64,000 nucleotides of DNA from UBA1738 sp045655325 (GCA_045655325.1 JAZOOY010000006.1:1-64000); one strand, 5' to 3'; numbered from the stretch's first letter, positions 26,098 to 35,522 are shown. Notes: generated by a model from the letters alone, not told the origin. Translations and numbers: made by a program.

Positions 26098-27450
26098 ATG
26101 ACGGTGGATATGTTTAAAAAAGAGGTTTTTAATAAAAATATATCGGTAATTGGTATGGGAATTTCAAACCGTCCACTTATAAAATACCTTGTAGAACTTG
26201 GTGCAAATGTTACAGCATACGATATGCGAACACCGGAAAAACTTGGGGATATATATGACGAGTTTACCAAACTTGGCGTAAAAATCGTAACAGGTGATGA
26301 TTATCTTGATAACTTATCAGGTGAGATTATTTATAAAACACCGGGTCTTCGTTTTGACCACCCTGCACTACTTTGTGCAAAGGAAAATGGTAGCGTAATA
26401 ACAAGCGAAATGGAAGTGTTTTTTGATATCTGTCCTGCAAATATAATTGCAGTTACGGGTAGTGACGGAAAAACCACAACAACAACCCTTATTCACAAAA
26501 TGATGACCGAGGCAGGCTATAACACTTACCTTGGCGGTAATATTGGTAATCCGCTTTTAACCGAAGCGGAAAATATGAAAGCTGATGATTGGGTAATTTT
26601 GGAGCTTTCAAGCTTCCAGCTACACACAATAAAGAAGTCACCGAAGATTGCGGTTATAACAAACATAACCCCAAATCACCTTGACGTTCATAAGGACTAT
26701 CAGGAATACATTGACGCGAAAAAGAACATAATGCTTTACCAAAGGGCAGATGATAAACTTATAGTTAATCGCTCAAATGCCGAAACTAACAAAATAGGCA
26801 AAGAAGCAAAGGGAAATGTTACAGAATTTTCTTCCAAGGAAGATGCTTATATTACCTTAAAAGACGGTAAGATAATGCGTGATGCTAAGGCGGTTTTGGA
26901 TATTGCTGACATCAAAATCCCTGGAATGCATAATGTTGAAAACTATATGGCAGCAATCGGAGCGGTTGAAGGATTGGTTGGCGACGACGTGATTTTGAAA
27001 ATTGCCAAAACCTTTGGCGGTGTTGACCACAGAATTGAGCTCGTAAGAGTTTTGGACGGGGTAAGCTACTATAACAGTTCCATTGACTCAAGCCCGAATA
27101 GAAGTATAAATACTTTAAATGTGTTTAAAGATAAAGTAATAATGATTGCCGGCGGAAAGGATAAGGGAATACCTTATGACGAAATCGGTCCGGCACTTTG
27201 TGAAAAGGTTAAAACTTTAATCCTTATCGGCAAGACCGCAGATAAGATTGAAGAAGCCTTAATAAAAGCCGGAGGCAGTGATATTCCGGTGATAAGATGC
27301 GAAAGCTATCCAGAGGTTGTAAATACCGCAAGAAGCATAGCAAAGGACGGGGATACAGTTTTATTATCTCCTGCATCTACCAGTTTTGATATGTTTGCTA
27401 ACTTTGAAGAAAGAGGTAATCTTTTCAAGAAGCTGGTAAACCAACTATAA
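26098..27450 (+). CDS. murD: UDP-N-acetylmuramoylalanine-D-glutamate ligase
   Basis: Adds D-glutamate to UDP-MurNAc-L-alanine in peptidoglycan precursor synthesis. The 450 residues contain the N-terminal nucleotide-sugar domain (SVIGMGISNRPLIKYL), the ATP-binding VTGSDGKTTTT, ELSSFQL, ITNITPNHLDVH, FGGVDHRIE and the C-terminal LLSPASTSFDMF. It is the second gene in a peptidase-rich operon, away from any mra/dcw cluster. GGAGGA precedes the ATG. Confidence 0.95.
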   Translation: MTVDMFKKEVFNKNISVIGMGISNRPLIKYLVELGANVTAYDMRTPEKLGDIYDEFTKLGVKIVTGDDYLDNLSGEIIYKTPGLRFDHPALLCAKENGSVITSEMEVFFDICPANIIAVTGSDGKTTTTTLIHKMMTEAGYNTYLGGNIGNPLLTEAENMKADDWVILELSSFQLHTIKKSPKIAVITNITPNHLDVHKDYQEYIDAKKNIMLYQRADDKLIVNRSNAETNKIGKEAKGNVTEFSSKEDAYITLKDGKIMRDAKAVLDIADIKIPGMHNVENYMAAIGAVEGLVGDDVILKIAKTFGGVDHRIELVRVLDGVSYYNSSIDSSPNRSINTLNVFKDKVIMIAGGKDKGIPYDEIGPALCEKVKTLILIGKTADKIEEALIKAGGSDIPVIRCESYPEVVNTARSIAKDGDTVLLSPASTSFDMFANFEERGNLFKKLVNQL

Positions 27451-27462
27451 TGAGGTGTAATT

Positions 27463-28503
27463 TTGAAAGAGCTTATTAAAACACTCAGTAATATGCGTGG
27501 CATATCTGGGTATGAATACCGTATAAATGAAAATATTAAAGATATGCTGAAAGACCTTTGCGATGACGCTTGGATTGACAATCTTGGCAACGTAATTGCA
27601 GTGAAGAAGTGTGGCAAGGAAAATGCTAAAAAGGTTTTGATTGAAGCGCATATTGACGAGATTGGACTTATGGTTTCTGACATTGACGAAAACGGATTTA
27701 TATTCATTGTGAATGTGGGTGGAATTGACCCAAGAATCCTGCCATCAGCGGAAGTTATCATCCACGGAAAGCGTGACGTAAAAGGCGTAATCGGTGCAAA
27801 GCCACCACATCTTTTGCAAGACGGTGAAGAAGAAAAAAGCTCAAAAATGAAAGATATGGCAGTTGATACAGGACTTTCCTTAGACGAACTAAAGGAAATC
27901 GTATCAATCGGCGACAGTATTACATTGGCGGCAAGCTGTACTGAACTTTTTGGTGACCAGATAACAGGCAAGTCTTTAGATGACAGAGCATGTAGCGCTT
28001 CGGTAATCACAGTTTTAAAAAACATTCAAAAGGAAACCTTGCCTTTTGACGTATACGCAGTTTTTGCAGCAAAGGAAGAAGTTGGCGGATTTGGTGCTAT
28101 GACAGCAACGTATAGCATAAACCCTGATATTGCAATTGCAATTGATGTTTGCCACGGAATAACTCCTGACAACTCTAAAGACGCATACGAAATCGGGGAT
28201 GGATGTGTAATAACAGTAGGACCAAACATCCACCCAAAAATTTCCGACAGACTGATTTCTACCGCAAAGGAAAATGACATAAAGCATCAGATTGAAGTTG
28301 AAGGCGGAAACACAGGAACAGATGCATGGGTAATGCAGGTTGTAGGCGAGGGAATACCGACAGGTCTATTATCCGTTCCGCTAAAATATATGCACACAAC
28401 TGTTGAAACAATTTCTGTTTTGGACGCTTTAGCGGTTTCAGATTTATTAACATTTTTCCTGAAAAATCTTGATGATGAAATGGAGGAATGGCTATGCTTA
28501 TAA
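27463..28503 (+). CDS. M42 family metallo-aminopeptidase (first of three)
   Basis: A cytoplasmic di-metal aminopeptidase of the TET/FrvX/YsdC type, 346 residues. Metal-ligand motifs visible in order are EAHIDEIGLM, GKSLDDRACS, AAKEEVGGFGA, AIDVCH and, near the end, KYMHTTVET. It starts with TTG at 27463 after GAGGTG. It is the first of three tandem paralogues that differ clearly in sequence and are translationally linked; TET complexes of mixed subunits are known in archaea. The substrate class is unknown. Confidence 0.9.
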   Translation: MKELIKTLSNMRGISGYEYRINENIKDMLKDLCDDAWIDNLGNVIAVKKCGKENAKKVLIEAHIDEIGLMVSDIDENGFIFIVNVGGIDPRILPSAEVIIHGKRDVKGVIGAKPPHLLQDGEEEKSSKMKDMAVDTGLSLDELKEIVSIGDSITLAASCTELFGDQITGKSLDDRACSASVITVLKNIQKETLPFDVYAVFAAKEEVGGFGAMTATYSINPDIAIAIDVCHGITPDNSKDAYEIGDGCVITVGPNIHPKISDRLISTAKENDIKHQIEVEGGNTGTDAWVMQVVGEGIPTGLLSVPLKYMHTTVETISVLDALAVSDLLTFFLKNLDDEMEEWLCL

Positions 28504-29507
28504 AAGAACTTTGCAACCTTTCGGGCGTTAGCGGAAACGAAGGCGAAGTGCGAAACTTTATAAAAGAGAAAATAACTCCTTATGCTGACGAAATTATGGT
28601 TGATACTATCGGCAACCTTATAGCATTAAAAAAAGGCGATAGCTCAAAAAAGGTGATGGTATCCTGCCATACTGACGAAGTTGGATTTATCATAAGCGGT
28701 GTGAATGATAACGGATTTTTGGAATTTAAAACCGTTGGTGGAATTGATACCCGAGTTATAATTTCAAAAAAGGTTACAGTTGGCGATAACAAAATCCCCG
28801 GCGTAATCGGAATGAAAGCGGTACACTTACAGAAAAAGAGTGAACGCGAAACCGTTCCTGAAGTATCAAGCCTTTATATAGACATTGGCACAAAAACTAA
28901 GGATGATGCACTTTCTAAAGTAAAACTTGGCGATTATGTAGCCTTTGACACTAGCTTTGAAATGCTTTCCGAAGATACATTCAAGGCAAAGGCTATTGAT
29001 GATAGAGCAGGATGCGCTATCTTAATGGAGCTTATAAAAAAGCCGGTAAAATACGATACTTACTTCTGTTTCACAACACAGGAAGAAGTGGGACTTCGTG
29101 GTGCAAGGCTTGCAAGTCACAGAATTATGCCGGATATAGCACTTGTAATTGAAGCCACAACCTGTAACGATGTTTATGGCTGTGAAGACCACGAGTATGT
29201 TACAAATATTGGTGGTGGAGCCGTAGTTACATTTATGGACAGAACCACAATTGTGGATAAAAAATTAAGGACCTGGCTTTTTGAATCTGCAAAAAGTGCT
29301 GGCATTCCTGTTCAGTATAAACGTGCAACTGCAGGCGGAAACGATGCAGGACGTATTCACTTAACAGGAGCGGGTGTTAAGACAGCATCCCTTTCTGTGC
29401 CGACAAGATATATTCATTCACCTGCCGGAATTGCGTCGAAAAAGGACATTCAGGCAGTAGAAAACTTGGCACAATTGTTTTTAGATAGAATTGACGAGGT
29501 GATTTAA
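28494..29507 (+). CDS. M42 family metallo-aminopeptidase (second of three)
   Basis: A 337-residue M42 enzyme with SCHTDEVGFI, AKAIDDRAGC, TQEEVGLRGAR and RYIHSPAG. The fourth ligand position is Glu (LVIEATTC) where the neighbouring copies have Asp, a change that may mark a different side-chain preference. The ATG at 28494 is chosen because GGAGG at 28482-28486 is well spaced; the ATG at 28488 is too close. It overlaps the first copy by 10 bases. Confidence 0.9.
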   Translation: MLIKELCNLSGVSGNEGEVRNFIKEKITPYADEIMVDTIGNLIALKKGDSSKKVMVSCHTDEVGFIISGVNDNGFLEFKTVGGIDTRVIISKKVTVGDNKIPGVIGMKAVHLQKKSERETVPEVSSLYIDIGTKTKDDALSKVKLGDYVAFDTSFEMLSEDTFKAKAIDDRAGCAILMELIKKPVKYDTYFCFTTQEEVGLRGARLASHRIMPDIALVIEATTCNDVYGCEDHEYVTNIGGGAVVTFMDRTTIVDKKLRTWLFESAKSAGIPVQYKRATAGGNDAGRIHLTGAGVKTASLSVPTRYIHSPAGIASKKDIQAVENLAQLFLDRIDEVI

Positions 29508-30475
29508 TGGAACTCTTGAAAAAGCTGACAGGCGTATGGGGACCATCAGGCTGTGAGGCGAAAGCTTGCGAGCTTATAAAAGAAGAAGTAAAAGCGTATG
29601 CTGACGAAATATATACAGATGCTTTGGGTAACCTTATCTGCCGAAAAAAAGGCAACGGCAAAAAGGTTATGTTTGCATCACATATGGACGAAATCGGTAT
29701 AGTTGTCACATTTATTGACGAAAAGGGTTTCTTACGCTTTGCAGACGTTGGCGGACTTTATCTTCGCAACCTTATAAACCGCAGGGTGCGTTTTGAAAAC
29801 GGCACTATCGGTGTTATCGGAACAGAAGAAAACAATGAAAAACGCCAGATGTCAAAGATGTTTATTGATATTGGTGCAAAAGACAGAGAAGATGCTGAAA
29901 AAATGGTTTCCATCGGTGATATGGCGGTATTTGAAGGCGAGCTTTTCTGCCAGAACGGTAAGATTATTTCAAAAGCTTTAGATAACCGAGTTGGCTGCTA
30001 TGTTTTAATCGAAGCAATGAAGAAAGTGAAGTCAGAAAACGATTTGTATTTCTGTTTCACAACACAGGAAGAAGTTGGTCTTCGTGGTGCAAGGACTGCG
30101 GCATTTAAAATTGAGCCGGAATATGCACTATCCGTTGACGTAACCGATATTGGAGACACTCCAAAAGCACCAAAAATGGCGGTTAAATTGGGAAACGGAA
30201 CAGCTGTTAAAGTTATGGACTATTCTGTTATAACAAGCCACGAAGTACGAGAAAAGCTTATTAGTGTTGCAGAAAATCGCGGGATAAAATACCAGCGTGA
30301 GATAATGATGGAAGGCGGAACAGATGCGGGTGTAATCCACTTCACAAAAGGTGGAGTTAAAACAGGCGGAATTTCCATTCCAACAAGATATATTCATTCA
30401 CCAAGTGAAATGATAGACGAAGAAGATTTGAAAGCAAGCATTGACCTTTTGGTAGGCTTTGCAGAAGAAATCTGA
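29507..30475 (+). CDS. M42 family metallo-aminopeptidase (third of three)
   Basis: A 322-residue M42 enzyme, the shortest of the three, with ASHMDEIGIV, KALDNRVGC (Asn replacing the second Asp of DDR), TQEEVGLRGAR, LSVDVTDIG and RYIHSPSE. The ligand Asp is kept, and the D-to-N change lies beside it. It overlaps the preceding stop by one base (TAATG) with a GAGGTGA site. It looks functional but is the most diverged copy. Confidence 0.88.
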   Translation: MELLKKLTGVWGPSGCEAKACELIKEEVKAYADEIYTDALGNLICRKKGNGKKVMFASHMDEIGIVVTFIDEKGFLRFADVGGLYLRNLINRRVRFENGTIGVIGTEENNEKRQMSKMFIDIGAKDREDAEKMVSIGDMAVFEGELFCQNGKIISKALDNRVGCYVLIEAMKKVKSENDLYFCFTTQEEVGLRGARTAAFKIEPEYALSVDVTDIGDTPKAPKMAVKLGNGTAVKVMDYSVITSHEVREKLISVAENRGIKYQREIMMEGGTDAGVIHFTKGGVKTGGISIPTRYIHSPSEMIDEEDLKASIDLLVGFAEEI

Positions 30476-30494
30476 TGTCTTAAAGGAGCAAAAG

Positions 30495-31640
30495 ATGAAC
30501 AGTTTTGATATTAAAACTAAAATTTATTTCGGGGATAATGCCTTGGACAGATTGGAACAACTGACCTATTCAAGAGTTTTGGTTATAACCGACCCGTTTA
30601 TTGAAAAAAGCGGAATGCTTCAAAGTGTTACCTACAGACTAAAAAACAGGGGCATTGATTTTGATGTGTTCACAGATGTTGTGCCTGACCCACCAATTGA
30701 AAAAATCACAAAAGGTGTTGAAAAGGTATCTAGCTATAACCCTGATTGTATTATCGCAATCGGTGGCGGAAGTGCTCTTGATGAAGCCAAGGCTATCCGT
30801 GAATTTGCAACTAAAATCACACCGAACAAGGAAATTGCTTTGATTGCTATTCCAACAACAAGCGGTACGGGAAGTGAAGTTACCAGCTTTGCGGTAGTTA
30901 CTGACCCACAAAAGGGAGTAAAATATCCACTTGTATCTGAAAGTATGCTTCCAACCGAGGCGATTTTAGACGCAGAGCTTGTTAAAAGCGTTCCTGCAAC
31001 AGTAACAGCTGATACAGGTATGGACGTTTTAACACACGCTTTGGAGGCTTATGTAAGCACTAATAACAATGAGTTTTCAAATGCTCTTGCTGAAAAGGCA
31101 ATCGAAATCTGCGGAACATTCCTTTTACGTTCATATCTTGACAATAACGATAGCCACGCAAGAAAGAAGATGCACGTTGCATCTTGCCTTGCAGGACTTG
31201 CATTTAATTCAGCATCATTGGGACTAAACCACGGAATTGCCCACGCAATTGGTGCTACATTCCATATTCCACACGGAAGAGCAAACGCAATGGTACTTCC
31301 GCATATAATAGAGTATAACTCAGAGATAAACAAGAACTCAAAAAGCCGTCCTACATACCCTGCATGCGTTAGAAAGTATGTGAATGCGGCAAAGCTTTTG
31401 GGTGTTAGTAACTTTAACGAAATCACAACTGTAAGAGCACTTGTCAGCTATATTCAGTTCCTTATGAAAGAAATGAATATGCCACTTTCTATTTCACAGT
31501 GTGGCGTTGATAAGGATGAGTATATGAGAGCCATTGATAAGATGGCGGAAAGTGCAATAAACGATGCCTGCACACCTACAAACCCAAGAGTGCCGACAAA
31601 AGCGGAGGTTATCGCAATCCTTGAGAAGATGTATGAATAA
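30495..31640 (+). CDS. Iron-containing alcohol dehydrogenase
   Basis: A type III (iron-dependent) NAD(P) alcohol dehydrogenase, 381 residues. The nucleotide-binding GGGSALDEAKAI and IPTTSGTGSEVTSFAV are present. The metal ligands are in DTGMDVLTHALEAYVS and in the LNHGIAHAIGATFHIPHGRA stretch. It resembles 1-propanol/ethanol dehydrogenases of fermentative anaerobes, but the substrate cannot be read from sequence. I use the ATG at 30495 (MNSFDIKTK) after AAAGGAG; the longer frame opens inside the upstream gene. Confidence 0.92.
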   Translation: MNSFDIKTKIYFGDNALDRLEQLTYSRVLVITDPFIEKSGMLQSVTYRLKNRGIDFDVFTDVVPDPPIEKITKGVEKVSSYNPDCIIAIGGGSALDEAKAIREFATKITPNKEIALIAIPTTSGTGSEVTSFAVVTDPQKGVKYPLVSESMLPTEAILDAELVKSVPATVTADTGMDVLTHALEAYVSTNNNEFSNALAEKAIEICGTFLLRSYLDNNDSHARKKMHVASCLAGLAFNSASLGLNHGIAHAIGATFHIPHGRANAMVLPHIIEYNSEINKNSKSRPTYPACVRKYVNAAKLLGVSNFNEITTVRALVSYIQFLMKEMNMPLSISQCGVDKDEYMRAIDKMAESAINDACTPTNPRVPTKAEVIAILEKMYE

Positions 31641-31654
31641 GAAAGGATGATTTT

Positions 31655-32230
31655 ATGAATATTTGTATATACGGAGCATCAAGTAACATAATTGATAAGG
31701 TGTATATAGAAGCTACAGAAGAACTTGGAGAAAAACTTGCAAAACGTGGTCACGGCCTTGTTTTTGGCGCAGGTGCTGAAGGCGTTATGGGTGCATCAGC
31801 CCGAGGTACAGAACGTGGTGGCGGAAAAATTATCGGTATTGCACCGGGATTTTTCAACGTTGACGGTATGATTTTTGAAAACTGCACAGAGCTTATCCGC
31901 CCTGAAACAATGCGTGAGAGAAAAAAGATGCTTGAGGAAATGTCTGATGCATTTATTATGGCACCGGGTGGAATCGGTACATTTGATGAGTTCTTTGAAA
32001 TCATTACACTAAAGCAACTTTCAAGACACACAAAGGCAATTGCAATTTTCAATGTGAACCACTACTTTGACGACCTTCTTTCTATGATGGAAAAGGGAAT
32101 AAGAGAAGATTTCATCAAAGAAGAATGCCGTGAGCTTTACAGAGTTTTTGATAACGCTGACGAAATGCTTGACTATATCGAAAACTATGTGGCCGTTGAT
32201 ATGGATATTTTGAATTTTAAAAACATTTAG
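31655..32230 (+). CDS. LOG family protein (Rossmann-fold nucleotide hydrolase)
   Basis: A 191-residue LOG/TIGR00730 protein. The family signature PGGIGTFDEFFE is complete, as are GLVFGAGAEGVMGA and RKKMLEEMSDAFI. Characterised members release the base from nucleoside 5'-monophosphates (cytokinin riboside monophosphate phosphoribohydrolase). In bacteria without plant contact the natural substrate is unclear. It is the last gene of the cca operon and is followed immediately by a terminator. Confidence 0.88.
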   Translation: MNICIYGASSNIIDKVYIEATEELGEKLAKRGHGLVFGAGAEGVMGASARGTERGGGKIIGIAPGFFNVDGMIFENCTELIRPETMRERKKMLEEMSDAFIMAPGGIGTFDEFFEIITLKQLSRHTKAIAIFNVNHYFDDLLSMMEKGIREDFIKEECRELYRVFDNADEMLDYIENYVAVDMDILNFKNI

Positions 32231-32258
32231 AAAGTACTCCTTCGGGAGTACTTTTTAT
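32231..32258 (+). terminator. Terminator after the LOG gene
   Basis: AAAGTACTCC (32231-32240) and GGAGTACTTT (32245-32254) with the very stable TTCG tetraloop, starting right at the stop codon. Confidence 0.88.
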
Positions 32259-32339
32259 GTGCCGAAAAACAGCAAACATACCTTTAATACAACCTTTTTG
32301 TATAATTATTTATGATTATGTGAAAAAAAGATACAAAAA

Positions 32340-32394
32340 TGCATAAATATACGCTTTTTGTTTTATAAATATTTACAAAAATGTATAAAAAGCA
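32340..32394. promoter_or_regulatory. Upstream ARG-box-like operators
   Basis: TGCATAAATATAC at 32340-32352 is the exact reverse complement of the 13 bases at 32463-32475. A weaker relative, TGTATAAAAAGCA, lies at 32382-32394, and another A/T-rich candidate at about 32300-32314. Paired AT-rich palindromic boxes around an arg promoter match how ArgR/AhrC operators are arranged in Gram-positives. Assignment to ArgR is inferred from the operon. Confidence 0.55.
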
Positions 32395-32416
32395 AAAAAA
32401 TATATACATATTATAC

Positions 32417-32445
32417 TTGACAAATGCTATGGTTTATGGGATAAT
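32417..32445 (+). promoter_or_regulatory. sigma-A promoter of argCJBDF
   Basis: TTGACA at 32417-32422, 17-base spacer, GATAAT at 32440-32445. The putative operators lie on both sides of it. Confidence 0.8.
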
Positions 32446-32462
32446 GGTTAGTATGTTGATTT

Positions 32463-32475
32463 GTATATTTATGCA
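32463..32475. promoter_or_regulatory. Downstream ARG-box-like operator
   Basis: GTATATTTATGCA, centre of the imperfect palindrome TTGTATATTTATGCAA (32461-32476), lies about 18 bases after the -10 box and just before the argC ribosome binding site. A bound repressor would block initiation or early elongation. Confidence 0.6.
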
Positions 32476-32493
32476 AAATAAGAGGTGCTATAG

Positions 32494-33426
32494 ATGAAGA
32501 AGATATTTGTGGACGGAAGTGCCGGCACAACAGGTCTTAGAATTTTTGAAAGACTAGGAAAAAGAGACGACGTTGAACTAATAACAATTCCGGATGAACT
32601 GAGAAAAGATATAGATGCAAGATGTGAGGCAATTGAAAGTGCAGATGCTGCATTTCTGTGCTTACCTGATGATGCGGCAAGAGAGATTGTAGCAAAGGTT
32701 AAATCAGACAAGGTGAAGATTTTAGATACTTCAACTGCTCACAGAACAAACCCAGAATGGGCATACGGTTTTCCTGAACTATCTGCAGAGTTTAAAAAGA
32801 AAATTTGTGAAATGAACAGAATTGCCGTTCCTGGTTGTCACGCAAGCGGTTTTATATCATTGGTATATCCATTGGTTAAGGCGGGTGTACTTCCTAAGGA
32901 TTACCCGATTGTGTGCTATTCTGTAACAGGATACTCAGGAGGCGGAAAAAAGATGATTGCAGAGTATGAGGGTGAAGATAAGGGCATTGAGCTTTTCTCA
33001 CCAAGACAGTATGGTCTATCTCAAAACCACAAGCATCTTCCTGAAATGAAAGAAATATGCGGACTTTCCGATAAGCCTATATTTGCACCGATTGTAGACG
33101 ATTTCTATAGCGGTATGGTGGTATCTGTTCCGCTATTTTCAAAGATGCTTAATGGAAATCCTACTGCAAAAGAAATTCACGAAATTTTTGAAAATCACTA
33201 TAAAGGACAAAAAGTGGTAGAGGTTATGCCTTTTGGAAAAGAAGGATTTTTGGGAAGCAATAACCTATCAGGAAAAGACGGACTTCAGATAGAAGTTACC
33301 GGAAATGACGAAAGAATCTTAATTGCTTCAAGATTTGATAACCTTGGAAAAGGCTCATCAGGTGCTGCAATACAGTGTATGAACTTAGCGCTTGGTTTCC
33401 CTGAAACTTTAGGACTTGATTTATAA
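32494..33426 (+). CDS. argC: N-acetyl-gamma-glutamyl-phosphate reductase, short (type 2) form
   Basis: Third step of arginine synthesis: NADPH-dependent reduction of N-acetylglutamyl phosphate. The 310 residues and the N-terminal KIFVDGSAGTTGLRIFERL match the shorter type 2 ArgC rather than the ~345-residue Bacillus type. The catalytic Cys115 is in VPGCHASGF. It is the first gene of argCJBDF, with GAGGTG before the ATG. Confidence 0.93.
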   Translation: MKKIFVDGSAGTTGLRIFERLGKRDDVELITIPDELRKDIDARCEAIESADAAFLCLPDDAAREIVAKVKSDKVKILDTSTAHRTNPEWAYGFPELSAEFKKKICEMNRIAVPGCHASGFISLVYPLVKAGVLPKDYPIVCYSVTGYSGGGKKMIAEYEGEDKGIELFSPRQYGLSQNHKHLPEMKEICGLSDKPIFAPIVDDFYSGMVVSVPLFSKMLNGNPTAKEIHEIFENHYKGQKVVEVMPFGKEGFLGSNNLSGKDGLQIEVTGNDERILIASRFDNLGKGSSGAAIQCMNLALGFPETLGLDL

Positions 33427-33440
33427 GGAAGGAAATTACT

Positions 33441-34655
33441 ATGAAGATAATAAATGGCGGCGTATGTGCGGCAAAGGGCTTTTCTGCTGCAGGTATTCAC
33501 GCAGGCATTCGTAAGAATAAAGAGAAGATGGATTTGGCTCTAATCGTAAGTTCTTCTCCTGCAACAACTGTTGGTTGCTATACACAGAACCTGGTTAAGG
33601 GTGCACCTATCTGGGTTACTAAAAAGAATATTGAAAACGGCGTAGCAAGAGCTGTTGTTTGTAACAGCGGAAACGCTAACACTTGTAACAGCGACGGTAT
33701 TGAAGTTGCCGAAAGAATGTGCCAGATTGTTGCGGATAACACCGATGTTAAAGCAGAGGATGTGGTTGTTGCATCAACAGGCGTAATCGGTCAGCCACTA
33801 GACACAACACCGATTGAAAATGCAATGCCTGAACTTGCAAAAAAACTTTCAGAAAATGGCGGAAACGATGCCGCAGTTGCAATTATGACAACCGATACTG
33901 TTGAAAAGGAAATTGCATTTGAGTTTGAAATTGGCGGAAAAACCTGTCACATCGGCGGTATTGCCAAGGGTTCAGGAATGATTCACCCAAATATGGCAAC
34001 AATGCTTGTGTTCGTAACATCAGATGTGGCTATCACACAGGAAATGCTTCAAAAAGCACTATCTACTGACGTTAAAAACACATTCAATATGATAAGCGTT
34101 GACGGTGATACATCAACAAACGATATGGTTATTGTCCTTGCAAACGGACAGGCTGAAAATGCAGTAATTGATAAAGACGGTGCAGACTTTGATACATTCT
34201 GCGAAGCTCTAAATCAGGTAACTAAGGCTCTTTGCAAGAAAATTGCAAAGGATGGCGAAGGTGCAACAAAGCTTTTGGAATGTAAGACTTGTGGTGCTAA
34301 AACCGACCTTGATGCTAAAACTGTTGCAAAAAGCGTTATCACATCAACACTATTTAAAGCCGCAATGTTCGGTGCAGATGCAAACTGGGGCCGTGTACTT
34401 TGTGCAATTGGATACTCAGGTGCAAATGTTGATGTAGCAAAAATTGATGTAGCATTTGAATCAAAAAAGGGAAGAATTGAAGTTTGCAAAATGGGAAGCG
34501 GAATTGACTTCTCGGAAGAAATTGCAAAAGAAATCCTTTTGGAAGATGAAATCGTAATTGATATTAATCTAAACGATGGTGAATTTGGCGCAACTGCTTG
34601 GGGATGCGACTTAACATACGATTACGTAAAAATTAACGGCGACTACCGTACTTGA
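33441..34655 (+). CDS. argJ: Bifunctional ornithine acetyltransferase/N-acetylglutamate synthase
   Basis: ArgJ recycles the acetyl group from N-acetylornithine to glutamate. It is made as a 404-residue precursor that cuts itself between Ala186 and Thr187 in NMATMLVF, and Thr187 becomes the nucleophile. KGSGMIHPNMAT is intact, so a working alpha/beta enzyme is expected. The presence of ArgJ explains the absence of argE here. Whether it is mono- or bifunctional cannot be decided by eye. AAGGAAGG precedes the ATG. Confidence 0.94.
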   Translation: MKIINGGVCAAKGFSAAGIHAGIRKNKEKMDLALIVSSSPATTVGCYTQNLVKGAPIWVTKKNIENGVARAVVCNSGNANTCNSDGIEVAERMCQIVADNTDVKAEDVVVASTGVIGQPLDTTPIENAMPELAKKLSENGGNDAAVAIMTTDTVEKEIAFEFEIGGKTCHIGGIAKGSGMIHPNMATMLVFVTSDVAITQEMLQKALSTDVKNTFNMISVDGDTSTNDMVIVLANGQAENAVIDKDGADFDTFCEALNQVTKALCKKIAKDGEGATKLLECKTCGAKTDLDAKTVAKSVITSTLFKAAMFGADANWGRVLCAIGYSGANVDVAKIDVAFESKKGRIEVCKMGSGIDFSEEIAKEILLEDEIVIDINLNDGEFGATAWGCDLTYDYVKINGDYRT

Positions 34656-34670
34656 TTTAGGAGATATAAA

Positions 34671-35522
34671 ATGAAGATAGAAAATAAAGACCGTGCAAAA
34701 ATTTTGATAGAGGCACTTCCTTACATACAGAACTACTATAACAAAATTGTTGTGGTAAAATACGGCGGAAATGCTATGATTAACGAAGAGCTTAAAAATG
34801 CGGTTATGGGCGACATTGTTCTTTTGTCACTAATCGGCATTAAGGTTGTTCTTATCCACGGCGGTGGCCCTGAAATCACAGGAATGCTTGACAAGGTTGG
34901 AAAGAAGACCGAGTTTGTTGACGGACTTCGTGTTACAGACAGGGAAACTGTTGACATCTGTCAGATGGTATTGTCAGGAAAGATTAACAAGGGCCTTGTA
35001 AACCTTATTCAGAATATGGGCGGTAAGGCTATGGGTCTTTGCGGTTGTGACGGTCACATTATTGAAGCTGAAATGCTTAATGAAAAACTTGGTTACGTTG
35101 GTAAGATTACAGAAGTGAACGTTCAGCCTATTTTAGACGTTTTGGAAAAGGGTTATATCCCTGTAATTTCAACAGTTGGTTGCGATAATGAAGGAAACAT
35201 CTACAACATTAATGCAGATACTGCAGCTTCAAAAATTGCAGGAATGCTTAAGGCAGAAAGTCTTATTTCAATGACAGACATCCGTGGACTTTTACGTGAC
35301 AAGGATGACGAAGAATCACTTATTCCTGTTGTAAACGTAAGTGAAGCACCACAGCTTATGAGCGATGGTATTATCTCAGGCGGTATGATTCCAAAGGTGG
35401 ACTGCTGTATTGAAGCAGTTCGTCAGGGAGTTAACAAGGTATTTATGATTGACGGACGTGTTCCGCATTCGATTTTGCTTGAAGTGTTAACCGATGAAGG
35501 TATAGGAACAATGTTCATTTGA
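34671..35522 (+). CDS. argB: Acetylglutamate kinase
   Basis: Phosphorylates N-acetylglutamate, the usual feedback-controlled step of the cyclic arginine pathway. The 283 residues show the amino-acid-kinase fold: VVKYGGNAM, LIHGGGPEITGML, LCGCDGHII, and GGMIPKVDCCIEAV near the end. The length and the N-terminal extension (ALPYIQNYYNK) fit the arginine-sensitive hexameric class, which is inference. It starts 15 bases after argJ with AGGAGA. Confidence 0.94.
   Translation: MKIENKDRAKILIEALPYIQNYYNKIVVVKYGGNAMINEELKNAVMGDIVLLSLIGIKVVLIHGGGPEITGMLDKVGKKTEFVDGLRVTDRETVDICQMVLSGKINKGLVNLIQNMGGKAMGLCGCDGHIIEAEMLNEKLGYVGKITEVNVQPILDVLEKGYIPVISTVGCDNEGNIYNINADTAASKIAGMLKAESLISMTDIRGLLRDKDDEESLIPVVNVSEAPQLMSDGIISGGMIPKVDCCIEAVRQGVNKVFMIDGRVPHSILLEVLTDEGIGTMFI

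Noticed and set aside
27306..28025. 239-residue reverse-strand frame across murD and the first M42 gene
   Set aside because: It runs antisense to two clear genes and has the Ser/Phe/Ile-rich composition of a shadow frame.
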